Assembly: GCA_026874595.1 (NCBI GenBank)
Contig: CM049320.1
Location: 40,794,714 to 40,858,713 of the forward strand
Reading direction: 5' to 3'
Source: Sipunculus nudus
Taxonomy: Eukaryota; Annelida; Sipuncula; Golfingiida; Sipunculidae
Length of the DNA stretch: 64,000 bases
This document shows, one piece after another, positions 10,690 through 21,305 of the stretch. Both the position numbers and the translations under genes were made by a program. The notes beneath the pieces are model-generated. The model had not been told where the DNA came from and searched no databases. It saw only the letters and a program-made list of their open reading frames with translations. Position 1 is the first letter of the stretch. Every line of letters begins with the position of its first letter.

Positions 10690-13085
10690 ATAATAGAGAA
10701 AAAATGCGTAAACTTTAAAAAAAAAATACAGGTGGCTCCACCAGTCTGCAGAAACTAATAAAAACAGTTAATGGTCAATATTCATTCAAAGAATCATGGT
10801 GATCTCTGCATTAGTTGTTCAGATACTTCAGCTTTTGCATCAAATTTTCCATTATTCTGAGGGATACTTCGGAGTCCTATAACTTGAAGGATATGGGTAA
10901 CAGAGACCTTATTTCAGGTTTCCACAGACACTTTTCATGGGCCTCCTTGCATGACAAGAATGAAGATTCTAGGTCGAGTTGTTACAATTTGTGCCACGTT
11001 AACAAATGACAGCATCCTTAAAGGTCTCAAAAATAGAGAAAAAAATTCGAAAAATTGAATAAAATATAGGTGGCACCACCAGACTGCAGAAAATGATGAA
11101 ACACTCCATAATCAATATCCATGCAAAGAATCATGATGATCTCTGCATTAGTTGTTCATATACTTCAGCTTTTGGATCAAATTGTCCATTATTCTGAGGA
11201 ATACTTCGGAGTCTTATAGCTTGAAGGATATGGGAAAGACACTTTCATGGGCCTCCTTGCATGACAAGAATGAAGATTCAAGGTCCTATTGTTACGATTT
11301 GTACCCTGTTGACAGATAACCACATCTTTAAAGGTCTCAAAAACATAGGAAAAAATTCTTAAAATTTGAAAAAAAATAGAAGGGGCGAACCCAGTCTGCA
11401 GAAACTGATGGAACACCTCATGATCAATATGTATGCCAAAAATCATGACCATCAGTGTTGTAGTTATTAACTGCTGTTTTTGTATCAAATTTTTCTTTAT
11501 TCTGGGCGTGTTTTGGAGCCATACAGCTTAAAGGATATGGGTAACAGAGACCTAATTTCTGGTTTCCATGGAGACTTTTCATAGGTCTCTCAATGTGTCA
11601 AGAAGATTCTAGGTCCAGTCTTTACAATTTGTGCCCTGTTAACAGATGTTCAAATTTTTAAAGGTATAAAAAATAGAGAAAACAATTCTTAAAGAATCAA
11701 AGAATACAGGTGGCGCCACCAGTCTGCAGAAACTTATGAAACATCTCATGATCCATGGGTATGCCAAAAATCATGACCTGCAGTGATGTAGGTAATGAGA
11801 TATTGAAGTTTGTGTATGAAATTTTTGACTATTCTAGGGGGTATTTTGGGGCCCCATAGCTCGAAGGATATGGGTAACAGAGACCTAATTTCCGGTTTCC
11901 ATGGAGACTATTCATAGGTCTCTCAGTGTGTCATGAATGAAGATTCTAGGTCCAGTCTTTACGATTTGTGCCCTGTTAACAGATGTTTACATTTGTAAAG
12001 GTCTCAAAAAAGAGAAAACAATTTGTAAAGAATCGAAAAATACAGGTGGCGCCACCAGTCTGCAGAAACTCATGAAACATCTCATGATCAATAGGTATGC
12101 CAAAGAATCATGACCTGCAGTGATGTAGTTAATGAGATATTGAAGTTTTTGTATGAAATTTTTGACTATTCTAGGGGGTTCTTTTGGGCCCCATAGCTCA
12201 AAGGATATGGGTAACAGAGACCTAATTTCTTGTTTCCATGGAGACTTTTCATAGGTCTTTCAATATCTCAAGAATGAAGATTCTAGGTCCAGTCTTTACA
12301 ATTTGTGCCCTGTTAACAGATGTTCAAATTTTTAAAGGTCTCAAAAATAGAGAAAACAATTCGTAAAGAATCGAAGAATACACGTGGCGCCATCAGTCTG
12401 CAGAAACTTATGAAACATCTCATGATCAATAGGTAAGCCAAAAATCATGACCTGCAGTGATGTAGTTAATGAGATATTGAAGTTTTTGTATGATTTTTTT
12501 TAAATATTCTAGGGGGTACTTGGGGCCCATAGCTCAAAGGATATGGGTAACAGAGACCTAATTTCTGGTTTCCTTGGAGACTTTTCATAGGTCTCTCAGT
12601 GTGTCAAGAATGAAGATACTAGGTCCAGTCTTTCCGATTTGTGCGATGTTAACAGATGTTTTCATTTTTAAAGGTCTCAAAAATAGAGAAAACAATTCGT
12701 AAAGAATCGAAAAATACAGGTGGCACCACCAGTCTGCAGGAACTGATGGAACATCTCATGATCAATATGTATGCCAAAAATCATGACCATCAGTGATGTA
12801 ATTAATGATATATTGAAGTTTTTGTATGAAATTTTGGACTATTCTGGGGGGTACTTTTGGGCCCCATAGCTCGAAGAATATGGGTAACAGAGACCTAATT
12901 TCTGGTTTCCAAGGAGATTTTTATGTACCTCTCAGAATGTCAAGTTACAAGATTCTAGGTCCAGTGGTTACGATTTGTGCCTGGTTAACGGACAGACAGA
13001 CGGACGGACAGACGGACAGACAGACGGACGACGGACAAAGGGTGACCGCTATAGCTCAGATGACTTACAGTCAGCTGAGCTTAAA
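10690..13085 (+). mobile_element. Seven-unit tandem array with capped right end
   Basis: The box GGTGGCnCCACCAGTCTGCAG or a close variant starts at 10731, 11069, 11382, 11709, 12045, 12383 and 12719. The spacings are 338, 313, 327, 336, 338 and 336 bp. Within each unit the order is: box, AACTxATGAAACAtCTCATGA, GCCAAAAATCATGACC, a TTTGTATGAAATTTTTGAC block, GGCCCCATAGCTC, GGATATGGGTAACAGAGACC, TCTAGGTCCAGTCTTTACGA and GTGCCCTGTTAACAGA. Only the last unit continues into the GACGGACAGACGG tract (about 12990-13034) and the hairpin at 13053-13081. The architecture of a variable number of internal repeats plus one defined end recalls the tandem-repeat-bearing pearl/CvE and Helitron-like non-autonomous elements of molluscs (family knowledge, not proven here). 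Confidence 0.85.
13053..13081 (+). other. Terminal hairpin of the tandem-unit element
   Basis: Arm AGCTCAGATGACT, loop TAC, arm AGTCAGCTGAGCT: 12 of 13 positions pair. The same 13+3+13 design occurs at the corresponding end of the copies at 7502-7530, 21307-21335 and 46813-46841. In each it is followed, in element orientation, by an A-rich stretch (TTAAAA, TTTAAAA, AAAAAT or AATAAAA). A 3'-terminal hairpin is a Helitron hallmark, but the usual CTRR end is not evident. Confidence 0.75.
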
Positions 13086-13194
13086 AGTGAAATACATGTT
13101 TCCCCTGGTTGAAACACCGCGTGTTGCCCCTCTTAATCGGATTCCGGTCACGCGGCCTTGTTATCGTAAACAGACTGTTTACCAACACGCAGGG

Positions 13195-13345
13195 CTATAA
13201 CAAGGTGTTAAACAATAAGGAAATAAGACTGTATGCTGGAATGGCTTTGCTGGCAATCTCCTGTATAAAGCAAAACTGAACTGATAGTGTTAAAGAAAAG
13301 GAATAATATTGCTCCTGATTATGTCCCTTTAATGTTTTATCACGA
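13195..13345 (-). repeat. Dispersed repeat copy, partner at 61.6 kb
   Basis: The minus strand reads TTAAAGGGACATAATCA, then TATTATTCCTTTTCTTTAAC and TCAGTTCAGTTTTGCTTTA. The plus strand at 61590-61730 has the same succession with a few differences. The two copies are in opposite orientations and about 150 bp long. The minus-strand open frame 13195-13434 lies mostly in this repeat and is not a gene. Confidence 0.65.
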
Positions 13346-13419
13346 GTAGATATAGATATCTGTAAACTACCCCACACATTGTATTTAGCATTATCCGTGA
13401 ATATAAGTGCGTTACTTGG

Positions 13420-13850
13420 TTGTTTCTTTTCCAACTTTTAAAGTCAGAATCCTTTTTTGGATATTGATTTTCACTGTGCTTTACTATGATGACCTGTTTT
13501 ACCTCGTTTAAGACGCTCTCAGGTCTTTTAGACTTCATTCTTCATATATTTTTCATCTTACGGATTACTCTCGCATTTCCTCATTTTTCACCACAAGGGC
13601 TCTATTACTCTTAGTTTTGTCTACTTTCAGCGTTTGAAGTTTGGTCCTGTCATGTTTATGTTTAGTTTTGTTTTGGTCATTCTTGTTTGTTGTCATATTT
13701 TTATTTGTTTTTTGTCATGGTTCTTTTGGTGTTGTATTTGTTTTTTTTCTATTTCGTTTAGTTTGTTCTTTTTTTTTGGTCATATTTCTTTCTCTTTGGT
13801 CTTTGGCAACATGTAACATTTCTCAAAAAGTTGTTAACGGGCTTTAATAA
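13420..13850. other. T/G-rich strand-asymmetric tract
   Basis: The plus strand is strongly T- and G-biased, with repeated TTTTGTTTT- and TTTGGTC-like runs. The 60-68-residue open frames at 13634-13847 are the F/V/L-rich peptides such composition produces, so I do not count them as membrane proteins. A similar T/G-rich tract lies at 20180-20580. Confidence 0.45.
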
Positions 13851-13894
13851 AATATTGAGGATAGCTCAATGATACAAGGAACAATTGATGAAAG

Positions 13895-14030
13895 TAATGG
13901 GGTGATCCGGATCACCATCTGGAACCAGGAATGTTTTGAAGGGAAAATGCTGTATTTCTGACAATGACATATTGGGTGAATTAGCTGCCTTGGCGGAGGA
14001 TTGCGCTTTCTTAGTGCTTTTCTAATTTAT
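13895..14030 (+). repeat. Fragment of the GGCGGAGG dispersed family
   Basis: It begins with the perfect 16-bp palindrome GGTGATCCGGATCACC (13911-13926), followed by ATCTGGAACCAGGAATG. It ends in CTTGGCGGAGGATTGCGCTT and CTTAGTGCTTTTCTA. I recall this succession from a family scattered through many marine invertebrate genomes. The end segment recurs on the minus strand at 42488-42540. Confidence 0.6.
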
Positions 14031-14147
14031 CAGCGTTTTGGCAGAATGTCACTGTGTACACGCACCAGTGCTGTACACGAAGCATTAAAAAAACCTGCAC
14101 GATAACTGTATAAGTTTCTCAAGATTATTTTCACATATGAAATGAGG

Positions 14148-14189
14148 ATCAATGGGGGAGCACTCAAAATCAATGGGAACGCACTCAAA
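14148..14189 (+). repeat. Two 21-bp tandem units
   Basis: ATCAATGGGGGAGCACTCAAA (14148-14168) is followed directly by a copy with two changes (14169-14189). The repeat accounts for part of the short plus-strand open frame at 14142-14360. Confidence 0.75.
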
Positions 14190-14238
14190 ATCTTAAGAAG
14201 ATACATCGTAAAAAGTCTGGATAAACGTACGCTCCCGA

Positions 14239-14287
14239 GGCAGCGGAAATCTTGCGCATCTAAAGAAGATACTGATTTCCCGCTGCC
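14239..14287 (+). other. Imperfect hairpin
   Basis: GGCAGCGGAAATC (14239-14251) and GATTTCCCGCTGCC (14274-14287) are complementary except for one bulged base, leaving a 22-nt loop. No flanking terminator-like or tRNA-like context gives it a role. Confidence 0.6.
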
Positions 14288-14359
14288 TGCTTTGACCGTT
14301 TATGATACACAAAGACACCAGGTGGTGGGTCCTTGTCTGCTGAAAACATTGTGCGAGTG

Positions 14360-15185
14360 ATGTGACTAGCAGCCAATCAAATGCCAGTTAACAAACACTC
14401 GACAGGCATCATGCTTCAGCCCATAGCTGCGCTTTGAACAAGCGCCGCTTGATGACAGTTTTATGGTTACTCTTAGTAAAAAAAAAGAGTCCATTTTAAT
14501 TGCCCCTCTGGGTTCTCGCATCATCAACCGATTCGATTATGACATTACGTATATGTTAGCGTAGCCATGTATCCTTTGCCAGCAAAAGAGAAACCAGCCA
14601 GCGAGGTGTGCACGAAGCCATTCTCTGTTACCTTTCGTTTGAATTACAGATCACCAATGGGGCATTCTTTGTGCATAAGGATCTGTGCAAACCACTTCTC
14701 AGGCCATTCTCTTTTAGCCTGTGGCTTATTCAATCGGTAACCTGTGCTATGAGCTGTCACTCCAAACGAAATGTAACAACATTGGCTCCGTGTATTCCTC
14801 GCTTGGCTTGTAAACCGATTTGCTGGCAACACGTCCTGATAATTATGTAGATTCCTTGTCGCATCAGTTTTGTGTCGCATATCGGGCATTGTATAAACGC
14901 AGTCAAGAGAACCACAAATATTTATGGAATCAGTTTGTGGTCTATTTAATAATCAAGCACAGGGTCTCATCTGATTAGACAAAAATACAGTGCTCCCCTC
15001 TGGTGTAGCGACTCAGAACATGAGGTCAAAACAAACAGCGCTTACGATATAGGTAATAGGCCTACAGGGAAAGCGCTGTGCAAAGAGCGTAGGAAAAACG
15101 AAGAAATTCCTGGGACCAAGATTCACGCTGCCGCTCGTGCGCGACATCCAATAGCAACGTGCATTAAGAACACAGGAACCTTCTA
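14360..15185. other. Unassigned sequence
   Basis: No supported gene. Overlapping opposite-strand open frames at 14608-14850 and 14644-14889 have no recognisable motif. It precedes the retrotransposon whose first recognisable sequence appears near 15.2 kb. Confidence 0.4.
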
Positions 15186-15902
15186 AAAGGTAAATATTCT
15201 AGAGCCAAATTTAACCAGAAAAAGATTAAATAAATCTCAGCTATCAGAGAAGCCTTGAAAAAAGTAGGAAGTGCAAACGTACTGGCTTCAAATATTGTAA
15301 TCATGTTGCAGAGGTCCATGGAGAAAAATTCGGGCAATTGGAAAAAGTAATCAGCTCACATGAAGAAAAAATAGCCAACGTGGGAAAATAGGAACCTCTA
15401 AAAAAAGATTTTTTCTTTTAAAAACAAGATGTCGAACTGGAAGCCAAAGAGAAAAAACCTTATAATAGAAAATCTTAAAGAAACGAAAAACCAACAGAAC
15501 ATGCCATAGAAGTATTCCAAGCGATGGGGCTCGACACCAATGAGCCATGCCTTCAGATTAAAACCAAGACAAGAAAAGGAAGGAAAGCTAAATACGAAAC
15601 CCCGTAAACGTCTTGTAAAATTCCATTACACGGTAACAAAGAAAACGATTTACAAAGCGAGGGCAAAACTGAAAGGAGCAGCTATCTACGTAAATAAAGA
15701 TCTGACAGCGGACCAGGCGGAGTTGTCATATAAAACAAGAAAACTAGAAAAGAAACCCAACAACTTCATCCACTCCGTTTGGACAAATAACGGGAAAATA
15801 TATGCTAAACAGGATCGAGATGACAGTCGAATACTCATAAAAAATAAGACAAGTCGAATACTCATAAAAAATAAGACAACCTTTAAAATATATGAGGAAT
15901 AG
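15186..15902 (+). pseudogene. ORF1 remnant of the non-LTR retrotransposon
   Basis: The best-preserved part is the 120-codon frame 15540-15902. It reads RLVKFHYTVTKKTIYKARAK, then YVNKDLTADQAELSYKTRKL and SVWTNNGKIYAKQD, a pattern typical of the RRM-like and C-terminal parts of LINE ORF1 nucleic-acid-binding proteins. Upstream, frames broken by stops keep lysine/glutamate-rich coiled-coil-like text such as LEAKEKK near 15440 and EVFQAMGLDTN near 15510. ORF1 proteins coat the element RNA and form the retrotransposition particle. The frame near its C-terminus carries a tandem 27-bp duplication. Clearly decayed. Confidence 0.72.
15826..15879 (+). repeat. Perfect 27-bp tandem duplication inside ORF1
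   Basis: The 27-bp segment at 15826-15852 is repeated exactly at 15853-15879. It adds nine residues in frame, so the peptide SRILIKNKT appears twice. A perfect copy inside an otherwise decayed element points to a recent slip event. Confidence 0.92.
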
Positions 15903-16025
15903 CTAAGATTGAGGGATAATAGCAACGGGACCCCCAACCAAGAAACACCTGATTAAAAACGATACACTCTTCCAATCATCCATCTTTCCCATTCTCGTTC
16001 TAATGTAAACACTGGACCAGAAATT

Positions 16026-16499
16026 ATGTATGTATTACTCAAACTCAATACATCTAATAGACCTATAAATAAAATAATGCACAACCAGCCGACAAAAGCA
16101 TTATTGATCCGACTACATTTTTCGTCCATCACGTTCTTTGATAAAAAATATCAAACTGGTCGCTCACTTGACAACACAGACAGTATGGGTAACCGAGACG
16201 CAAACAAAACACGCTGCCAAACAACATATCCCATCATGCATACCGAAAGTGAAGATATTTTCAACTTGGGTAAACTAATTTCAACAATAGCTCATGTGAA
16301 AAACAAGAGTCGAATTGATTCAAGCTTAAATATCAGCACCCAGCGGGTGCCATTCTCTACGTACAAACTCATGTTAGACAATGGCCGTAACGCAATATCT
16401 CCTCGTATTAAAACAAGCAGCTCAGGCTTCATTAGACAAACAACCAAATACAACCGCCATCATTTTAACCTTGAATACCGCGATTTTTTTCCTATCTAA
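16026..16499 (+). pseudogene. ORF2 N-terminal region, unbroken 157 codons
   Basis: This frame begins about 120 bp after the ORF1 remnant and ends in stops about 60 bp before the 2A-like motif. The peptide is basic and rich in N, T, K and S, and has no domain I recognise. Its position matches the poorly conserved N-terminal region that some non-LTR ORF2 proteins carry ahead of a 2A-like sequence and the endonuclease. It is assigned by context only. Confidence 0.5.
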
Positions 16500-16554
16500 A
16501 GTTCTAATCTTATTGTGCTCACCTATCTTTAATAATCAGAAATAAATTAAAATA

Positions 16555-17432
16555 AGTGGCGACATCAAATTAAACCTTGGTCCAAATAACAAAACGTTGG
16601 ACATTTATCTTATTAATATCAGCAGCATTTTAAACAAGATAGAAGGTATAGAAAACGAAATACAAATTTGTCCCCGTATGCTTAGACCCACATAGATAGT
16701 ACAGTTCCAAATGAAAAAAAATCATAATATCGGGTTATCAGGTGCCTGAAAGGCTTGATAGTTCGAGACATGGAGGTGGCATTGCAGAATATACTAAAAA
16801 TACTCTAGCTTACATAAAAAACATGATCTTGAATCAAATCATATTGAATCAATATGTGCAGCAATAATTATCCAGCCATCCAAATTAATATGCACCAAAG
16901 TCTATAAACCCCCAAACCAACCTGTAGAGAGATGGGGGAAATCTTAAAGAATTTCTTTGATCTGAACTCTCTGCCAAACACCAGGCATACAGTTGTTGGT
17001 GACCAAAACTGTGAACTGGTGGTGACATCACCGTCCCCCAAACTTAAAATCATACTGAAAGACCTGGATCTTTACCAACACATATGTCAACCTACCAGAC
17101 AAACAGACAAGACGGTAACCCTCTTTGACGTGGCTATTACAAATTTTGATGAATATACAATCCAAATAGGAACTTTCCCTAAGAATAACAGCAACAGTTG
17201 TGCAATTATCATAAAGATAGACTGGTTCACAAATGGGCACTCACCACCAAAACCCTTCAAAACATGGAAGTACGAAAATGGTTATTATGAGGAGATGAGA
17301 AGTAAACTAAGAAATGTCATTTGGGATAATATTTTTAACACAACAGATGATATAGAAGCTATCTACGACAAAATAATTGTAGAAATGCACAACATAAAAA
17401 AAATGCATACCAGTTCATACTGTAACACATAA
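16555..17432 (+). pseudogene. APE-like endonuclease domain of ORF2 with degenerate 2A-like start
   Basis: At 16555 the frame reads SGDIKLNLGPN, close to the D(V/I)ExNPGP signature but with E to K and P to L changes. It continues LDIYLINISSILNKIEGI, the usual start of LINE endonucleases. Further pieces in shifted frames read RHGGGIAEYTKN (about 16760), SICAAIIIQPSKLICTKVYK (about 16850) and HTVVGDQNCELV (about 16985; functional relatives have GDFN). The last part, in frame 16932-17432, includes ICQPTRQTDKTVTLFDVAIT. The expected SDH near the domain end is replaced by NSC. The enzyme would nick target DNA. At least two frameshifts and lost catalytic residues make it non-functional. Confidence 0.8.
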
Positions 17433-17439
17433 TTCATAT

Positions 17440-18790
17440 AATAAAGCATGGTATACCATGATCTTAAACTATTAATAAGAAAGTGCCTCAGGCTTCGTAC
17501 AAAAGAAATGAAATCAAACAAGCTAAAGACATGGAAAACTATAAATCTACAAGAAATATATTTAACACAGAAGCAAGAAAAGCCAAAGCCAATTACCCAT
17601 CAAGAGTTGCTGCTGAACTTAAAAATAACCTACATAATGAAAAACAGTGGTGGAAAACTAATTATTAAATTAAGGGTAATAACCAACAACTCTTACCTCC
17701 ACTTATCAATAAAGAAGGTAAATTTTCAAACGAGTCAAAGGATAAGGTACACTTATTAAATGAACATTTTTTTAATTAAACAATAATTCAAGAAAACAAT
17801 TTAACCACACCATTCTTAGCTAGTAAAAATAGCAAAAGACTTGACAATATCAACATGAAATTTATGAAATAGAATCGATCATAAAAGGTCTAAACTGTAT
17901 CAAGTCCCAAGGTTCTGATGAAGTCCCCCGAATTGTCCTTCGAGAATGCCATAAAGAACTGCTGCTCATTTTGGAAATTGTTTAACTTATCGATGGAAAA
18001 AGGTCAATTTCCCTTACTATGGAAAAAGGCAAATTTACCACCAATCTATAAAAATGATGAAAAAAAAAAAATCCAATTATTTACAGACCTTTATCAATGA
18101 CATCCTGTATTTGCAAACTCTTTGAAAAAATAATCTTTTCAAATGTACATTTTTCTAAAAGATAATAACATAATTCACCCATACCAGTCCAGCTTTGTCC
18201 CAGGAGACTCAACAGTATACCAGCTGTCCGACAATTCAATCTGCCAAGACATTGATAAAGGAAAGGAAGTGCAAGCAATATTCTTAGATATGAGCAAAGC
18301 TTTTGATAAGGTCTGGCCTGAAGGCCTCTTCACTAAGTTGTCATCAGTAGGAATTAAAAGGAAAATTGCTTCGGTGGTAAGCATAGTATTTGAAAAATAG
18401 GAAACAAAGAGTAATAATCGAAAATGAACTTTCTGATTGGGGATCACTTCATGCAGGAGTAGCTCAAAAGTTCATATTGGGACCCCTATTATTTTTTATA
18501 TTCATCAACGTCATCACAGAAAACAAAGTAAGTAATATTAGATTATTCGTTAATGAGACTGTTATATCTCACCATAGCAAATCCATCATTAGCAGCAAAT
18601 ATATTAAACAATGACTTCGATAAAATCTTTAACGCGTTCAAAAAATGGTTGGTCACTTAAAAAAAAAAAATCTTTAATATTTTCATCTTAATCATCAAAA
18701 ACTACTCACCCAGACCTATATTTTAATGGCATTAAAATAAACTCAACAGTCGCAATCATTTATGTTTAACATGCAGAAAGACTGTTAATG
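17440..18790 (+). pseudogene. Reverse transcriptase domain of ORF2
   Basis: Linker text includes ARKAKANYPSRVAAELK and NEKQWWKTNY (17.57-17.67 kb). RT motifs follow in broken frames: GLNCIKSQGSDEVP (about 17.89), LSMEKGQFPLLWKKANLPPI (about 17.99), CKLFEKIIFSN (about 18.11), HPYQSSFVPGDSTVYQL (about 18.18), QAIFLDMSKAFDKVW (about 18.27, with the first catalytic aspartate) and GPLLFFIFINVITE (about 18.48). The second catalytic box, FADD in active elements, reads FVNE within RLFVNETVIS (about 18.54), so both aspartates are lost. Multiple stops and frameshifts confirm an inactive copy. Confidence 0.87.
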
Positions 18791-19613
18791 GAATGATCAG
18801 ATAGAAAACATTAAAGCCAAAGCAAACTCTAAAGTCTTGTTACTGAGCAAGCTGAAATATATACTTGATAGGAAAACACTTGAATACATAAACATATAAG
18901 GTCAATACTGGAATAAAGCAATGTTGTGGGGTGTAACTGCATACAAGAGCAAAATGATACCTTAGAGGCAGTGCAGCTGAAAGCTGCCAGGATTGTGACA
19001 GGCTGTGTCAGAGGAACTAGCCATGCCAAACTATACAAAGAAACAGGCTGTTAAACCACCCTATTAAAAAAAATACGAAAAACTCAGTGGTTATCCAGCT
19101 GCACAAATATTTTGAAACAAGAAAGTACCTTATATTACCTTCACCAAGAAACTACACCTTTAATTCAAGATCAAGTGTTCTATTCAATATAAAAAATGTT
19201 TCTCTAAACAGAGCTGTACTATAACTCTTTATTACCAAAATCTATACAACTATGGAACAAATTAGATGATATAGACTTAAACACTGCCAGACAAGTAAAT
19301 CGCTATGAAATTGCTAAAGGAACCACCTTAATATTTCAATTAAGGATCAAGAAGAGTTCAGATAATTCACACACGACTAAGAACACATTGTAGTAATCTA
19401 ATTATCTAAACCATGATTTATATAGAAGACACTTATCATATGACTCAGAAATGCCAATGTGGATTCGAAACAGAAAACGCAGAACATTACCTACTGCAGT
19501 GTCACCTCCATGTCAACTCTAGAAGTAAACATCTCCCCCTAAATATACCTGTAGAAGAACTTTTATGGAAATCCCTATGGAAACCACACCAGAAATGAAG
19601 AATTTATCAGTAT
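18790..19613 (+). pseudogene. ORF2 C-terminal region with Cys/His motif
   Basis: Scattered frames retain SKLKYILDRKTLEYI (about 18.85 kb), TLEAVQLKAARIVTGCVRGT (about 18.96) and LWNKLDDIDLNTARQVNRYE (about 19.26). The last open stretch (19413-19598) reads CQCGFETENAEHYLLQC, the CxC...HxxxxxC signature often found at the end of ORF2 in non-LTR elements, where it is thought to help in RNA or DNA binding. It lies directly after the RT domain, and frameshifts separate the pieces. Confidence 0.8.
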
Positions 19614-19659
19614 CTTCATACATAGAAGACACAAAATGTTCAAAATATAATATTTCCCA

Positions 19660-20316
19660 CCATATTTTCCCATAAAAGTGATATTCATAAATTCATAGTC
19701 CCAATTTGAAACACGGATGAAAAAAAACCCCAATTTTAAATATTTGTCTACCAACTAATTAATTAAAAAATATAAATGAACAATTTCTTCCATTATTTAT
19801 TTATTTTCCTTCACTTACCCAACATTCCTATCACCATACCTCACCTAAACTAGATCACACCCAAAGACTCTGAATATACTCGTATATTGTTTTTGGAAAC
19901 ATTGGGGAGAGAGTCAAGGTAATCTTTAAGTTGCTCAGTTCCATGGATGCTTGTATCAATAAAATATCTCAAACAATATATGAAACGAGTTGTTGTCCCA
20001 CTATTCCTTCTAATACCTTAAACACCAATGACACATTACTGAGGGATCTGTAATTCTTGAGAAATTCGCCATCTAAAGAAGATTTTAATAACATTGCTAT
20101 TGCCAAGGCCCCCTTCATACTCTGTGAAACAATAGCAGACACCAAAGACTTATTGCTGACTTATAAAAAATGATTTGAACAGACGAAAATACATCCTTGA
20201 GATAGCTTATTCTTATTTCTGCATGTTTTGGCACCTATGTTCCGTTAAGATTTTGCTTTTGGTGATATCGGTTTCCTGTTATATCGGTTTCCTATTGTTT
20301 TAATGTTGTTAGTATT

Positions 20317-20352
<36 letters not shown>

Positions 20353-21300
20353 CATGGTTTTCTCATTTTTGGGTTGTCTTGACTTGTTTGCGTTTTAATT
20401 ACTTCATTCATACCTTTGGTTTTTGTTTCCCGCATGGTTTGTCAGGTTAAGTTTTTGGGTTTTGCCTCCTTGCTATAAATGCCTTGCGTTTTGTTTTGTT
20501 TCCGGTTGATTGTCGGGTTTGGGTTCTTGTTTTGCCTGGTCGCTTTGTGGAGTTAGTCCCCAGTTTAGACCCTAGGTGTGACATCGGGTATGATAACAAA
20601 ATGGTAGTCCGGGACCTATATTTTAATAATCAGACTGATGCCACTTTGGGATCCATGGGGATATTTTTTAATAAAAGATTTTTAATTTTGAATATTAAAA
20701 AATTAAAAATTTATATAAAGCGTCACTTTTTTTTATAATAAGAGTCCAGTCTACATACTGGTCCACATACAAAGTATCATAGGCAATTAAGACCTATTGT
20801 TGGTGTATTTATCCCACTTGTACATTCACTTAAATTTTTATTTTACTTATTAATAAAATTAAAGAAATATAAAAATATGTTGATATTCGATGCATTCTAT
20901 GCATATTTTGTCAGGATCGGGTATTGGACATAATCTTGAACTTTTTGAAACTACAGAAGCATTCATTCAGCTGTATTCTGTTTTGAACTTTATTATTAAA
21001 ATTTAAATTTCTTTAAATTTAAAATCAGCCTATGTTGGTATATTAGCTACTTTTGGTATTTTCTATTTAACCAAGGAGAAAAAGGAATGAATTTGACGTG
21101 CAAAACCCACTATAATATGCAGCAAACTGTCTATGATTATATATGTAGGATTTTAAAATCTAAATGATTAAAATTTCAAATATTTTCCTTCTTTGCCATT
21201 TCCTTTATATCAAATAGATAAACTGTATCACGCTCAGAATATGAATGTTTGGTATGCCAAATCCATTTACGTTTCTGGACTTCGCCTTTTTACTGAAAAC
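19660..21300. other. AT-rich and T/G-rich sequence with a (C)n(CT)n tract
   Basis: No gene supported. A run of C followed by (CT)n lies at 20317-20354, inside a T/G-biased stretch (20180-20580). The open frame 20484-20738 reflects that composition. The rest (20.6-21.3 kb) is AT-rich and non-repetitive to the eye. Confidence 0.5.
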
Positions 21301-21305
21301 ATTTT

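Larger units (their letters stand above)
15186..19650 (+). mobile_element. Long, decayed non-LTR retrotransposon
   Basis: Parts appear in the order expected of an APE-type non-LTR (LINE) element with a CR1/Jockey-like layout: ORF1 remnant (15.2-15.9 kb), an ORF2 N-terminal region (16.03-16.50), a 2A-like motif (16.56), APE-like endonuclease (16.57-17.43), reverse transcriptase (about 17.9-18.8) and a C-terminal CxC...HxxxxxC region (to about 19.6). All are interrupted by stops and frameshifts, so the copy is inactive. The 3' end is not sharp: no poly(A), microsatellite tail or target duplication could be fixed. The exact clade cannot be assigned by eye. Confidence 0.88.

Noticed and set aside
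13634-13847. F/V/L-rich open frames resembling small membrane proteins
   Set aside because: The hydrophobicity follows from a T/G-rich tract. Two overlapping frames give equally hydrophobic peptides, as expected of composition.
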